64,000 nucleotides of DNA from Mucilaginibacter pankratovii (GCF_014773265.1 NZ_JACWMY010000011.1:203977-267976), one strand, 5' to 3'; shown: positions 35,551 to 44,102, counted from the stretch's first letter. A program made the numbers and translations. Notes: generated by a model not told the origin, from the letters alone.

Positions 35551-36631
35551 TATTCACCGGCGCTACCCTTTCCATCTCAATCTTCAATTCCTTACCACCT
35601 ATTTTCCCAATCAGCGTTTTCATTTCGCCGTTGCCGGGAATGATAGTGGCCGTTAGCGTATCTTTCATCGTAGCCGGGTATTGAAACGCTACGGTGATCT
35701 GTTTGGTTTCGGGATTGTATTTGTACCTGCCAATTACTTTGTTACGGTAATCGGGGTAGCCCAAAACAAGGTCGAAGCGGTCGATAAATACATGGGTGAG
35801 TACACTGTCGCGGCAGGGTACCTGGGTTTGATCAATGTTGTTTATGAATACACGCTTCACTTCATATTTACCGGTTATTTCAGTATAGTTAATTGGGTAT
35901 TCGTGCACAGCGAGGGCAATTGCGGGGATAATAATAGCTGATGCCTTTACCGCATAACTTATCCCCTTAATTCGGAAATTATACAACGGCGAATTGCCTT
36001 TTTCCACCAGGAAGAAATCAACCAGGCGGCGGTACTCCAGCAGGATGAGGTATATTACGGCAAGCAGCTCGAGGGCAACGTATACCTGTACCAATAAGTT
36101 GAGGTAGTAGAGATCAAGCAGCATGATATTCAGCAGCATGGGCAGCAGTACAAAGGCGCCCACCAACCTGGTTTTGCGGAATAGCAATAGTGCACCGCCT
36201 AAGATCTCGATGCAGGCAATAATATCCACCATGGAATGATATCTCCCCATAAATGCCCACATCAGCATTTCGTTAGGGATGGCTGTAAAAGGGTCATCCA
36301 GCATACCGAGTGGCACGTAAAATTGCAGGTGGCAAAACTTCTGGCCACCAAACATGATCATATCCAGCGCGAGGGTATAGCGCACGGCGTTTTGCCAAAA
36401 GGCGGTATAATTGGTAACGTCGATAGTACCCTTAGCGGCTTTGCTTTTCCAAACAAATATCAGCGTTAAAACGGTGAACAGGTAACCGAGCGCTATGCCA
36501 TATAGCAGTAGCGGCGATATATTCTCGCCTACGGCAACACGTACGGCGCGGGTAAAAACAATAGCGCCCAATATGGCGGCGATAAAAGCGGCAAGGGCAA
36601 GTGGGGAGAAAGGTTTACGTTCCATATACAT
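35546..36631 (-). CDS. DoxX-like polytopic membrane protein
   Basis: A 361-residue protein. About seven hydrophobic segments occupy the first 240 residues. The middle block YTLALDMIMFGGQKFCHLQFYVPL...MVDIIACIEILGGALLLFRKTRLVGAFVLLPMLLNIMLLDLYY resembles DoxX/DoxD-type quinol-linked membrane proteins. The last 120 residues form a soluble beta-rich domain (YEVKRVFINNID, DRFDLVLGYPDYRNKVIGRYKYNPETKQITVAFQYP) not found in simple DoxX proteins. The start may be either of two ATGs at 36,631 and 36,625. Function unknown. Confidence 0.7.
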   Translation of the reverse strand: MYMERKPFSPLALAAFIAAILGAIVFTRAVRVAVGENISPLLLYGIALGYLFTVLTLIFVWKSKAAKGTIDVTNYTAFWQNAVRYTLALDMIMFGGQKFCHLQFYVPLGMLDDPFTAIPNEMLMWAFMGRYHSMVDIIACIEILGGALLLFRKTRLVGAFVLLPMLLNIMLLDLYYLNLLVQVYVALELLAVIYLILLEYRRLVDFFLVEKGNSPLYNFRIKGISYAVKASAIIIPAIALAVHEYPINYTEITGKYEVKRVFINNIDQTQVPCRDSVLTHVFIDRFDLVLGYPDYRNKVIGRYKYNPETKQITVAFQYPATMKDTLTATIIPGNGEMKTLIGKIGGKELKIEMERVAPVNN

Positions 36632-36727
36632 TGTGTTATTTGTTGCACAATGTTAGGCGAATGGGTAATGCGCGTCGTTCGGGATTATCCAATGGAACGT
36701 GTTTGTGGGGATTTTCTGCGTGGTTAG

Positions 36728-36888
36728 TTGACTCACCCCGAATGCGCTCCGCTGTTCGACCCTCTCTGCTGCGCAAAGAGGGTGAAAAAATAAAGAAAGA
36801 GAAAAAAAGAAGAAACAAAGTCAACCGCTATGTCTCCCCCTCTTTCCGCAGGAGAGAGGGGGCGGGGGGTGAGTCGAATAGCGACGCG
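36728..36888. repeat. Intergenic inverted-repeat element, GACTCACCCC type, copy 1
   Basis: The element begins GACTCACCCCGAATGCG, then CCCTCTCTGC...GCAAAGAGGG. An A/G-rich middle follows, then CCCCCTCTTTCCGCAGGAGAGAGGGGGCGGGGGGTGAGTC. A second copy is at 56,031-56,157. The outer ends are complementary (GACTCACCCC/GGGGTGAGTC) and each half has its own hairpin. Confidence 0.85.
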
Positions 36889-36889
36889 A

Positions 36890-38047
36890 TTACTCCGTCG
36901 CTACTACTACCTTTTTATGTTGATTAACAAACCCACTCGGCGACATCCCCGTTTGCGTTTTAAACACCGTATTAAAGGTGGTTTTAGAACTGAATCCCGC
37001 GCTGTAAGCAATGCCCAGCATATTAAGGTGTTTGTATTTATCCGACAGCATAATTTGTTTGGCTTCCTCAACCCGGTAAGCATTTACAAACTGGAAGAAG
37101 TTTAAGCCTATCTTCTCGTTCAGCAGAAAAGAAAGATCGTGCACCGATACACCCATGGCTTCGGCCAGTTGGGGTAGACTGAGCTCATTATCCAGGTAAA
37201 GCTTCTCACCCGTCATCAGGCTTTCGAGTTTGGTACGCATTTGTTGAGCCTGCTTATCAGCAAGGCGTTGTTTAGTGGGTTTTAGCTGTGCGTCTACCTC
37301 CACAATTACTTCGTTAATGGCCTTCAGTTCCGATACTTCGAAGGGGAAGATCTCCTTCTGCGCCAGCGAATAATAAAATATGGCAAGGCCGCCAAGCAGG
37401 TAGCCAGTGGCAATAATAACCAGTGATATTTGCAGCCCTAAGAAAATGGATGCAAAAAATAAGGCAAGCATCCCTCCTACGCTCAGCAGCAGGTATTTAA
37501 GCCAGTTAAGGTTTACCGGCACCGTATCCGACGCGATAAGCTGGATATGCTTCTGGTGCTTCAGTAAGGTATTAAACGCCAGCACCCAGTATGCCAGCAA
37601 CTGCACATTTATCGACCAGCGTACCAAAAAGCCAATCGCAAAGTTCAGCTTTGGCGGCAAGCTGAAGTGCCCGCCTATTAGCTGGTAGTCGGGGAAATAC
37701 AGAACGGGCACCATGTATATAAAAAAGATGGTGAAAGGTATAAAATGCAGGTAATCGCTTGCTTTAAACTTACTGCCCGGCGTGGTGAACTGCACAATGC
37801 TCAGGTACAGCGCCGGTGCCAGCGCAAAACGGGAGAGTTCGTTAAAACCGATAATGCGGGGGTATGCCTTGTCCAACCCGGCATCGTACAGCACCACATT
37901 GCAAACCATGCTGCCAACTGATGCAAAGAACAAACCCAGCCAGCGGTTGGCCACTACATTCACCTTCCCCGGGTTAAACCAGGCCACAAAGGCCATCAGG
38001 AAGAAGCAATTGCATGTGATGATGTGTAAAATAAGTTGGGCGCTCAT
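36890..38047 (-). CDS. AraC family regulator with N-terminal membrane sensor
   Basis: A 385-residue protein. The first 240 residues carry about seven membrane helices (LILHIITCNCFFLMAFVAWF ... YLLLSVGGMLALFFASIFLGLQISLVIIATGYLLGGLAIFYYSL). The C-terminal 110 residues are a complete AraC helix-turn-helix pair (LSLPQLAEAMGVSVHDLSFLLNEKIGLNFFQFVNAYRVEEAKQIM, then MLGIAYSAGFSSKTTFNTVFKTQTGMSPSGF). It thus joins a membrane sensor directly to DNA binding, an arrangement known in Bacteroidetes. It follows the DoxX-like gene's upstream repeat on the same strand and may regulate that gene. Confidence 0.9.
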   Translation of the reverse strand: MSAQLILHIITCNCFFLMAFVAWFNPGKVNVVANRWLGLFFASVGSMVCNVVLYDAGLDKAYPRIIGFNELSRFALAPALYLSIVQFTTPGSKFKASDYLHFIPFTIFFIYMVPVLYFPDYQLIGGHFSLPPKLNFAIGFLVRWSINVQLLAYWVLAFNTLLKHQKHIQLIASDTVPVNLNWLKYLLLSVGGMLALFFASIFLGLQISLVIIATGYLLGGLAIFYYSLAQKEIFPFEVSELKAINEVIVEVDAQLKPTKQRLADKQAQQMRTKLESLMTGEKLYLDNELSLPQLAEAMGVSVHDLSFLLNEKIGLNFFQFVNAYRVEEAKQIMLSDKYKHLNMLGIAYSAGFSSKTTFNTVFKTQTGMSPSGFVNQHKKVVVATE

Positions 38048-38059
38048 GTGATAAAATTA

Positions 38060-38190
38060 CGATTTGAAGATGAGATAATTTGAAGATTTGAAAATAGAGC
38101 TACGCTAATTTGAAGATGAGGTAATTTTGCAGATTTGAAAATTGAGCTTCGGCATCTTCAAATTATCAAATCATCAAATTTTCAAATCAT
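38060..38190. repeat. TTTGAAGATTTGAAA-type A/T repeat tract
   Basis: GATTTGAAGATGAGATAATTTGAAGATTTGAAAAT occurs twice with changes and is followed by the complementary CTTCAAATTATCAAATCATCAAATTTTCAAATC. It lies directly upstream of the AraC gene and before the leader of the GNAT gene. Confidence 0.65.
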
Positions 38191-38195
38191 AACAT

Positions 38196-38203
38196 TATAT
38201 TTG
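38196..38203 (+). promoter_or_regulatory. Candidate -7 box (TATATTTG) before the GNAT leader
   Basis: TATATTTG fits the TAnnTTTG consensus; transcription would start near 38,210, giving a leader of about 145 bases. No clear -33 TTG is present. Confidence 0.35.
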
Positions 38204-38241
38204 CGCATAAAATTACCGCCGCTGTTACTTAACACACCAAA

Positions 38242-38318
38242 CAGGCACACTTCACTGCCTGGAATTGTATAACACCGCAGCTTAAAAACGCTGCCGCTAA
38301 GCCACCAAAACAAGGTGG
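38242..38318 (+). ncRNA. Candidate structured 5' leader with three small hairpins
   Basis: Three consecutive stem-loops: CAGGCA/TGCCTG (38,242-38,261), GCAGC/GCTGC (38,277-38,294) and CCACC/GGTGG (38,302-38,318), with loops of 7 to 8 bases. They lie between a candidate promoter and the GNAT ATG (38,356). I do not recognise a known riboswitch. Confidence 0.3.
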
Positions 38319-38355
38319 ACTGAATTTCTTTTGTTATATAATTAAACCCAAACCA

Positions 38356-38877
38356 ATGTTTTTTATTGAAACCGAACGGTTAAAATTAATACCCTTAACA
38401 CATGCGCAGCTTTTACTTTTACAGGAGAGCCGCGAAAAAATGGAACTATCTATGGGCCTTAACCCATCTAATATGCTGGTGGACCAAATTTGGCAGGATG
38501 AGCTTGCCGACGCCATTGAGAACTGGTGCATCCCCAAAACACTGGCCAATCCCGATAACTGGATCTGGTACAGCATTTGGGAGGCGGTGCGAAAAGATAC
38601 CAACACCAGCATCGGCGGCTTCGGGCTCGGTTGGCCCGACGAAAAAGGCGAATCCATCACCGGTTATTCTATCGACCGGAACGAACAAGGCAAAGGCTAC
38701 GGCACCGAAGGGCTAAAACGCATTTGCGAATGGGGCTTCGAAAACCCGGATGTAAAGGTGATATGGGCAGATACGGGTGCCGATAACCTGCCCTCGCAGC
38801 GGATACTGCAAAAAGCGGGCTTTACCCAAACGGGTACGAGAGATGAGTTTGTAATATATAAACTGCCGCGCGTGTAA
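38356..38877 (+). CDS. GNAT family N-acetyltransferase
   Basis: A 173-residue acetyltransferase. The acetyl-CoA binding segment EQGKGYGTEGLKRICEWGF (the Q/RxxGxG/A loop) stands near 115-134. VIWADTGADNLPSQRILQKAGFTQTGTRDEF follows, as in the RimJ/RimL-like group. The N-terminal FIETERLKLIPLTHAQL is also typical. It should transfer an acetyl group from acetyl-CoA to a protein N-terminus or small amine; the substrate is unknown. A 150-base leader with possible hairpins precedes it, and a hairpin follows it at 38,886. Confidence 0.9.
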   Translation: MFFIETERLKLIPLTHAQLLLLQESREKMELSMGLNPSNMLVDQIWQDELADAIENWCIPKTLANPDNWIWYSIWEAVRKDTNTSIGGFGLGWPDEKGESITGYSIDRNEQGKGYGTEGLKRICEWGFENPDVKVIWADTGADNLPSQRILQKAGFTQTGTRDEFVIYKLPRV

Positions 38878-38885
38878 ACTAAAGC

Positions 38886-38915
38886 CACAGTCCCGACCAA
38901 TAGGCCGGGACTGTG
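38886..38915. terminator. Hairpin between convergent GNAT and LytTR genes
   Basis: A 10-base perfect stem CACAGTCCCG/CGGGACTGTG with a 10-base loop lies between two stop codons. The T-run is poor on both sides, so it is a weaker terminator. Confidence 0.65.
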
Positions 38916-38918
38916 TTC

Positions 38919-39647
38919 TTATGCCGCTGTGCTTTGCTGTTTCAGCTTTTTCTGCACGTCCTGCTTGTAATTGCGGCCTATGGGGAGTTCATGCCCGTTA
39001 ATTTGGATGCTGTAGGAGTAAAAGGAATCTATTTTGGCTATCGCTACCATAAAGGAGCGGTGGATGCGCACAAATTTGCTTTCGGGTAACATTTCTTCCA
39101 GCAGGCTTATTTTTTGTTTGGTGGTGTACACCTGCTCTTTTACCACCACTTTCACATAGTCGCGCAGGCTCTCTATCCATAAAATATCGTTGATGTTGAG
39201 TTTGATGGTTTTGCGGTCGACCTTTAGGTAGATAAATGCCTCGCGGTCGCTCACCGGTATTTCGTAACAAAGCATGGCTTTATTATGGTTATCCGGCTGT
39301 TGAAACACCTTACCAACCGCGCGTAAAAACCTGTCGAACGGGATGGGTTTCAGCAGGTAATCAACGGCGTTGAGTTCAAACCCCTCGAGCGCGTATTCGC
39401 TATAGGCGGTTGTAAATATCACTTTCGGCGGGTTCTTCAAGCTGCGCAGCATATCGGTGCCATTTATGCCCGGCATCTTAATATCGAGGAACATCAGGTC
39501 TACCGGTTTTTGTTGTAACAGTTGGAATGCCTGTATAGCATCATTGCATTTGCCCACTACTTCCATCTGGTTAAACATGGCCAGGTATTTTTCTATCACC
39601 TCAATAGCGTGCGGCTCATCGTCTACAATTAATACACGTGTTTTCAT
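38919..39647 (-). CDS. LytTR family response regulator
   Basis: A 242-residue regulator: receiver domain (acidic Asp9/Asp10, phospho-acceptor Asp55 in LMFLDIKMPG, Lys in LLKPIPFD) and a C-terminal LytTR DNA-binding domain (NINDILWIESLRDYVKVVVKEQVYTTKQKISLLEEMLPESKFVRIHRSFMVAIAKIDSF). Its start overlaps the stop of the kinase gene by four bases (ATGA), so the pair is translationally coupled. Target genes are not known. LytTR proteins in Bacteroidetes often control envelope or polysaccharide genes. Confidence 0.95.
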   Translation of the reverse strand: MKTRVLIVDDEPHAIEVIEKYLAMFNQMEVVGKCNDAIQAFQLLQQKPVDLMFLDIKMPGINGTDMLRSLKNPPKVIFTTAYSEYALEGFELNAVDYLLKPIPFDRFLRAVGKVFQQPDNHNKAMLCYEIPVSDREAFIYLKVDRKTIKLNINDILWIESLRDYVKVVVKEQVYTTKQKISLLEEMLPESKFVRIHRSFMVAIAKIDSFYSYSIQINGHELPIGRNYKQDVQKKLKQQSTAA

Positions 39648-40774
39648 GCGGTTGCCAATTGGTTTAATGGTTGGGGCCGGTTTGCCTGCTGCGGCACTAC
39701 TTTCAAATCAAGGTCGAGCACGATGAGGAAGGTATCTTCCTCATCCATAATTTTGAGGTTGGATGTACCGGGATATAAAAGCGCCAGGCGCTTGGCTACG
39801 TTTTTAAGACCCAGCCCGTGGGGCTCATCGCTGCTCTGCGTTTGTTTAACGGGGTTGTTATTGGCTACCTTCAGTTTAAAGCTCTCGCCTTTTACCGTAA
39901 TATCAATGCTTATCCACACCTGCCCTATGGTTTCGCCGGCACCATGCTTAAAAGCATTCTCTATAAAGGGCAAAATAAGCAGCGGCGCAATGAATTTATT
40001 TTTGAGATTGCCCGAGATATTAAACGAGAGATCGATACGGTCCTCATAACGCAACTGCTCCAGTTTTACGTATTGCTGCATCATAAAAATCTCTTTCTCC
40101 AGAGGTACTTCAATGGTATTGCATTCGTAAAGCATATACCGTAACAAGCCCGACAAACCCAATATTACCTGCGGCGATTGTGGCGACTGGTTTAAACTGA
40201 GCGCATACAGGTTGTTTAAGGTATTGAACAAAAAATGCGGATGCACCTGTGCCTTCAGGGCGTTCAGCTCAGCTTCCAGCGCCCATTGTTTACGCTCGTA
40301 CCATACCTTAAACAGCTTAATGGCCAGCACAAAACCGATTACCATATTGGTTCCCTTTAAGGCACCTATAAATAAGGGGAGATCAAAAAGCATCGTTAAG
40401 AATGGCCGGGAATTATCACGGATGTACTCCGGGTCGGTTGCGTATTTATGCTCAATCATGTAGGGGATAACAAAAGTTAACCCAATGGCGCGGCTAACTG
40501 AAGTAGAGATAAACACCAGCGGCAGAAACAATGCGGCGAAAACGAGGTATCGCCCAACAAACAAATACCGGGGCACAAGCCAGTACGCGATTGCATAGTA
40601 ATAGGCAATTTGCACCGGCATATAAAAGAGGTTATTGCGGAATGAGAGCACATAATCTACCTGGACGGCATACATACTGGTAACTATAAAAGAAACCACA
40701 AGCCAAAACAATATATGCTGAATACCCCTCGGCAACTTAACGTTCTGAAAAGGAAATTTCGCTGTCATATACAT
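39644..40774 (-). CDS. LytS-like sensor histidine kinase (His_kinase family)
   Basis: A 376-residue membrane kinase. Four hydrophobic helices fill about 18-150. The phospho-acceptor motif QVHPHFLFNTLNNLYAL (His180) belongs to the His_kinase (LytS/YpdA) family. An HATPase domain follows (PLLILPFIENAFKHG, EPHGLGLKNVAKRL). There is no obvious large extracytoplasmic sensor, so the membrane part itself probably senses. It pairs with the LytTR regulator immediately downstream (4-base overlap). The start is one of two ATGs at 40,774 and 40,768. Confidence 0.93.
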   Translation of the reverse strand: MYMTAKFPFQNVKLPRGIQHILFWLVVSFIVTSMYAVQVDYVLSFRNNLFYMPVQIAYYYAIAYWLVPRYLFVGRYLVFAALFLPLVFISTSVSRAIGLTFVIPYMIEHKYATDPEYIRDNSRPFLTMLFDLPLFIGALKGTNMVIGFVLAIKLFKVWYERKQWALEAELNALKAQVHPHFLFNTLNNLYALSLNQSPQSPQVILGLSGLLRYMLYECNTIEVPLEKEIFMMQQYVKLEQLRYEDRIDLSFNISGNLKNKFIAPLLILPFIENAFKHGAGETIGQVWISIDITVKGESFKLKVANNNPVKQTQSSDEPHGLGLKNVAKRLALLYPGTSNLKIMDEEDTFLIVLDLDLKVVPQQANRPQPLNQLATA

Positions 40775-41013
40775 CTAACAAAAATAACCCAATTACAACC
40801 CAAATATAATGAGGCTTTTACCATTATCGACGAACAACACGCTTTTGCAGACAGACTGCATTGAAACACGTGCAACCAGCCTATTTTACCATACAGACGT
40901 ACTTTGTTGCCAATTAGTTACGCTTTGTATACAGTTCCCTGCTGTAAAGCACTAATTATTTTTACTGATGATGACGCGCTATACTTTAGCATCATTATTT
41001 AAAAATAACAACC

Positions 41014-41334
41014 ATGAAAAATTTCATCATAACCGCCCTGATAATTGCAGCAACTACCATGGGCAGCTACGCACAAAAAACAAAAACAATTGATCACGGC
41101 TTTTGGGTAGCCGAAAGCAATAAGCATAACCCTAAAGAACAAACCATCCGGTTTTACAACGATGAGGCACAGCTTGTTTACGAGGAAGTAATTTACAGCA
41201 AACTGGATATTCGCAAAAAGAAAAACCAGGAAGCCTTAACCCGGCTATGCAATAAATTGTACGAGCAAAAGGAGTATGCCATGCACCTGGAGAAAAACCA
41301 ACTGATAACAGCCGCTTTAAATTTAAAGCACTAA
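41014..41334 (+). CDS. Small secreted hypothetical protein
   Basis: A 106-residue protein with a signal peptide (MKNFIITALIIAATTMGSYAQ). The mature part is charged and helix-rich (DIRKKKNQEALTRLCNKLYEQKEYAMHLEKNQLITAALNLKH). A segment ESNKHNPKEQTIRFYNDEAQLVYEEVIYS resembles short Bacteroidetes periplasmic proteins of unknown role. One cysteine (LCNKLY) is present. It has no operon partner, with more than 200 bases of spacer on both sides. Confidence 0.75.
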   Translation: MKNFIITALIIAATTMGSYAQKTKTIDHGFWVAESNKHNPKEQTIRFYNDEAQLVYEEVIYSKLDIRKKKNQEALTRLCNKLYEQKEYAMHLEKNQLITAALNLKH

Positions 41335-41416
41335 AGAATGTTTTTTTAATATGTTAAGTTCAAGGGTTGGCGCGAGGCCGGCCCTTGTCTGTTTTAGGGG
41401 ATGTCAGAAAATCTTA

Positions 41417-41533
41417 TCCCTCCCTGGGGAGGGGTGCGGTTGCCGGGGCGTAAAGGCAGAGAGGGGTTTAGCCGATAAACCAGCCTTTGCATGGTTTGAT
41501 AAACCCCTTCCTACACCTTCCCCAGGGAAGGAA
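41417..41533. repeat. Intergenic inverted repeat, CCCTCCCTGGGGAGGGG type
   Basis: CCCTCCCTGGGGAGGGGTG at the left pairs with CACCTTCCCCAGGGAAGG at the right. An inner AGAGGGGTTT...AAACCCCTTC pair is also present. It sits between the small secreted protein and the convergent ispG. Confidence 0.75.
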
Positions 41534-41563
41534 CGCACATTCCCGCGCTTTTTTATAGCGGTT

Positions 41564-43612
41564 CTACGCCGGCTCTATCCAGTTACCATCGGCTTGTATA
41601 ATACCGATGAGTTCGTCAAGCGCATTGGCGGAGTTGATGTTCTTCTTCACCGCTTCTTTACCACGGTAAAGGGTTACCTTATCCGTTCCCGAACCTACGT
41701 AGCCGTAATCGGCATCGGCCATTTCGCCGGGACCATTTACAATGCAGCCCATGATGCCTATTTTCAGCCCTTTAAGGTGACTGGTACGGCTGCGGATCAT
41801 CTGGGTTGTGATCATCAGATCGAACAGGGTACGCCCGCAGCTTGGGCAGCTGATGTATTCTGTTTTGGAGATACGCGAACGCGTCGCCTGCAATATCCCA
41901 AAAGCTGTTGAGGTAATAACCGAAGTTTCTGCCTGCGGGGCGTCAATCCACACGCCATCGCCAAAGCCATCTACTAATAAAGCGCCCAGGTCGGTAGATG
42001 CGAATAGTTGTAAGTCTTGAGTCTGAAGTTCTGAGTCTGAAGTCTCGAAGGAATAACTTCTTTTAATGATCACCGGCACATCCAAGCCAAACTCTTCCAG
42101 TTTCAGGAAAAACGCGCGTTGATCTGCCATACCGTGGAGTTTGTTTGTCTCCAATACAAACACCAGGCTTTTATCCATCGGTAATAAACCGAATGCTTCC
42201 GAATCCAGGTCGGCATTGGTTATCCTCACGAGGTTTAAGGCTGATGTGCGGTTAGCGTCTGCAGCAATATATTCGGCTAAAGTAAACAGAGGATGGCAAA
42301 GCGTTTTATTGGCCAGTTTTTGCCAGGTAGCGTAATTGTAAAGCTGTTTTAAGTTGCCGGGCAAGCTAAATGATGGAAGGCTATCCCCCAGGTAAACAAA
42401 ATCTACCGATTGCTCGGCCATGTTATATTTATCCAGCAGCGGCGAATACAGGTACCCCGCAGCATTCAGCACGGCAGAATCTTTCAAATTGGCCTGCGAA
42501 ATATCAACCACCACTCTCGGCACCATGTGCCCACCAATAAAGGTGTTGGCCTCGTAAGTGTCGCGTTTTTTGTATTCGTAGGGATTGTGGGAAGGAGGTA
42601 AAGGGTCGAAGGTTAAAGGCGAAAGGTTATTTTCCGAATTAGTTTCACCTTTTACCTTTTGCCTTTCACCTTTCGCCCTTAAAGCATATCTGTTCACCAG
42701 TGCAATGGCCACCGGTGCTTCCGCTTCGGGTTCTTCGGTAAGGGAAACGCGGACGGTATCGCCCAAGCCGTCTTCCAGTAAGGTACCAATACCTACGGCA
42801 GATTTAATGCGACCGTCTTCGCCGTCGCCGGCTTCGGTTACGCCAAGGTGCAGCGGATAGTTCATGCCTTCGGCAACCATGGTTTGTACCAGCAGGCGGT
42901 AGGCCTGCACCATTACCTGCGGGTTGCTGCTTTTCATTGATACCACCAGGCTGTAATAACCCAGTGTTTCGCACATGCGGATGAATTCCATGGCGCTTTC
43001 TACCATCCCTTGCGGGGTATCGCCGTAACGGCTCATGATGCGGTCGCTTAACGAGCCGTGATTGGTACCGATGCGCATAGCAGTGCCGTATTCCTTGCAT
43101 ATTTTCACCAACGGCGTAAATTTCTGGAAGATGCGCTCCAGTTCGCCGCGATATTGGGCATCGGTATAATCTATCTGGTCGAATTTCTTTTTATCGGCGT
43201 AGTTGCCGGGGTTTACACGCACTTTTTCTACAATGCGGGCGGCCACTTCGGCAGCATTTGGCGTAAAGTGGATATCGGCAACCAGTGGTACATTATAGCC
43301 ACGCTGGCGAAGCTGCTTCTTTATTTCGGCAAGGTTGTTAGCCTCCTTGATGCTGGGCGCGGTGATGCGTACATATTCGCAGCCGGCATCCACCATGCGG
43401 ATGCTTTGCTCTACGGTACCAAGGGTGTCCATGGTATCGGTAGTGGTCATGCTTTGGATGCGGATAGGATTATTGCCGCCCATGGGCACATCGCCGATGA
43501 AAACCTCGCGGGTTACAAAACGCGAGTACTCGGTTAACGAATTACAGTAACGGCCTTGCAGCATTTTTACAGCATCAGCATTCATTTGCAGGGTGGTATT
43601 AATAAGCTGCAA
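41564..43612 (-). CDS. ispG: (E)-4-hydroxy-3-methylbut-2-enyl-diphosphate synthase, long form
   Basis: A 682-residue long-form IspG (GcpE) of the methylerythritol-phosphate isoprenoid pathway. The TIM barrel part starts with VFIGDVPMGGNNPIRIQSMTTTDT and continues MRIGTNHGSLSDRIM and PLHLGVTEAGDGEDGRIKSAVGIG. The Fe-S domain carries CPSCGRTLFDL and the third cysteine in GIMGCIVNGPGEMADADYGYVG. The interdomain region is the Bacteroidetes/plant-type extension. Two low-complexity stretches are inserted: residues about 308-340 and about 520-535. It should be essential. It has no operon partner. Confidence 0.95.
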   Translation of the reverse strand: MQLINTTLQMNADAVKMLQGRYCNSLTEYSRFVTREVFIGDVPMGGNNPIRIQSMTTTDTMDTLGTVEQSIRMVDAGCEYVRITAPSIKEANNLAEIKKQLRQRGYNVPLVADIHFTPNAAEVAARIVEKVRVNPGNYADKKKFDQIDYTDAQYRGELERIFQKFTPLVKICKEYGTAMRIGTNHGSLSDRIMSRYGDTPQGMVESAMEFIRMCETLGYYSLVVSMKSSNPQVMVQAYRLLVQTMVAEGMNYPLHLGVTEAGDGEDGRIKSAVGIGTLLEDGLGDTVRVSLTEEPEAEAPVAIALVNRYALRAKGERQKVKGETNSENNLSPLTFDPLPPSHNPYEYKKRDTYEANTFIGGHMVPRVVVDISQANLKDSAVLNAAGYLYSPLLDKYNMAEQSVDFVYLGDSLPSFSLPGNLKQLYNYATWQKLANKTLCHPLFTLAEYIAADANRTSALNLVRITNADLDSEAFGLLPMDKSLVFVLETNKLHGMADQRAFFLKLEEFGLDVPVIIKRSYSFETSDSELQTQDLQLFASTDLGALLVDGFGDGVWIDAPQAETSVITSTAFGILQATRSRISKTEYISCPSCGRTLFDLMITTQMIRSRTSHLKGLKIGIMGCIVNGPGEMADADYGYVGSGTDKVTLYRGKEAVKKNINSANALDELIGIIQADGNWIEPA
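42005..42050 (-). repeat. Repeat-like tract in frame inside ispG (GACTTCAGACTCAGA)
   Basis: On the minus strand the bases read GAGACTTCAGACTCAGAACTTCAGACTCAAGAC, a short direct repeat coding for ETSDSELQTQD. It resembles repeat filler common between Bacteroidetes genes. Confidence 0.55.
42594..42690 (-). repeat. Repeat-like inverted tract in frame inside ispG (AAAGGTGAAAGG)
   Basis: On the minus strand GCGAAAGGTGAAAGGCAAAA leads to a series of AAAGG units. After about 20 bases come CCTTTCGCCTTTAACCTTC and CCCTTTACC, roughly the complement. The tract adds about 30 residues (KGERQKVKGETNSENN then LSPLTFDPLPPSHN) between two conserved blocks. Confidence 0.65.
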
Positions 43613-43665
43613 AAATACGGATTTTGTTGGAAGGTTGGAATTTTGAATATTGGAAGGATGCCATC

Positions 43666-43839
43666 TTACTTATTGGAAAATCTCCGCTTGGTTTCCTTGT
43701 AACTGAGCACCCTACCCTCTTTTACATCCGATAGTCCCTTTTCTATTTTTTCGATGAAAAACATTTGCTCGATGAGTTGTTCAACATCAAAATCATCTTT
43801 AAGATTGTTCAAAGCTTTAAGAACAATAGCCTTTTTCAT
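43666..43839 (-). CDS. Small antitoxin-like protein, orphan
   Basis: The ATG at 43,839 gives a 57-residue acidic protein, MKKAIVLKALNNLKDDFDVEQLIEQM then FFIEKIEKGLSDVKEGRVLSYKETKRRFSNK. The ending EGRVLSYKETKRRF is the pattern of short antitoxins that pair with RelE/ParE toxins in Bacteroidetes. No toxin gene follows on this strand. It diverges, with a 50-base gap, from a complete antitoxin-toxin pair. A longer frame from 43,896 would overlap that antitoxin and is less likely. It may be a leftover of a decayed second pair or a regulator of the neighbour. Confidence 0.55.
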   Translation of the reverse strand: MKKAIVLKALNNLKDDFDVEQLIEQMFFIEKIEKGLSDVKEGRVLSYKETKRRFSNK

Positions 43840-43889
43840 ACAACTAATATACAAATCGTAATTCAATAGATAATTTATTAAATTTGAAT

Positions 43890-44102
43890 ATGGCAACGCA
43901 ATTTATAACCAACGACAATGGGGAAAAGACATCGGTTATTATTCCTATAAACGAATATGAAGACCTTATTCATTCCCATCACCTTAACCTTGAGCTTACT
44001 GATGAATATAAGCAGATGATTGACAAAATGCTTGAAGAAGAAGCTAATGGCGAGGTGACCTACATTTCTGAAGAAGTTATAAGGAAAAGATTTGAACGTT
44101 AA
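43890..44102 (+). CDS. Type II antitoxin-like protein
   Basis: A 70-residue acidic protein from ATG at 43,890 (MATQFITNDNGEKTSVIIPINEYEDLIHS). A strand-helix opening of the Phd/YefM kind is followed by an acidic helix (LELTDEYKQMIDKMLEEEANG) and a short basic end (SEEVIRKRFER). The stop overlaps the ATG of a ParE/RelE-like toxin gene by one base (TAATG), the usual antitoxin-toxin layout. It should bind and neutralise that toxin and repress its own promoter. Local base composition is richer in A and T than the neighbourhood. Confidence 0.8.
   Translation: MATQFITNDNGEKTSVIIPINEYEDLIHSHHLNLELTDEYKQMIDKMLEEEANGEVTYISEEVIRKRFER

Noticed and set aside
38242..38318. Known riboswitch class (SAM, TPP, cobalamin, c-di-GMP)
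   Set aside because: I could not match the conserved core of any class; the feature is kept only as a candidate leader.
43840..43896. N-terminal extension of the orphan antitoxin-like protein
   Set aside because: It would overlap the divergent antitoxin gene and adds a non-conserved Asn/Tyr-rich stretch.
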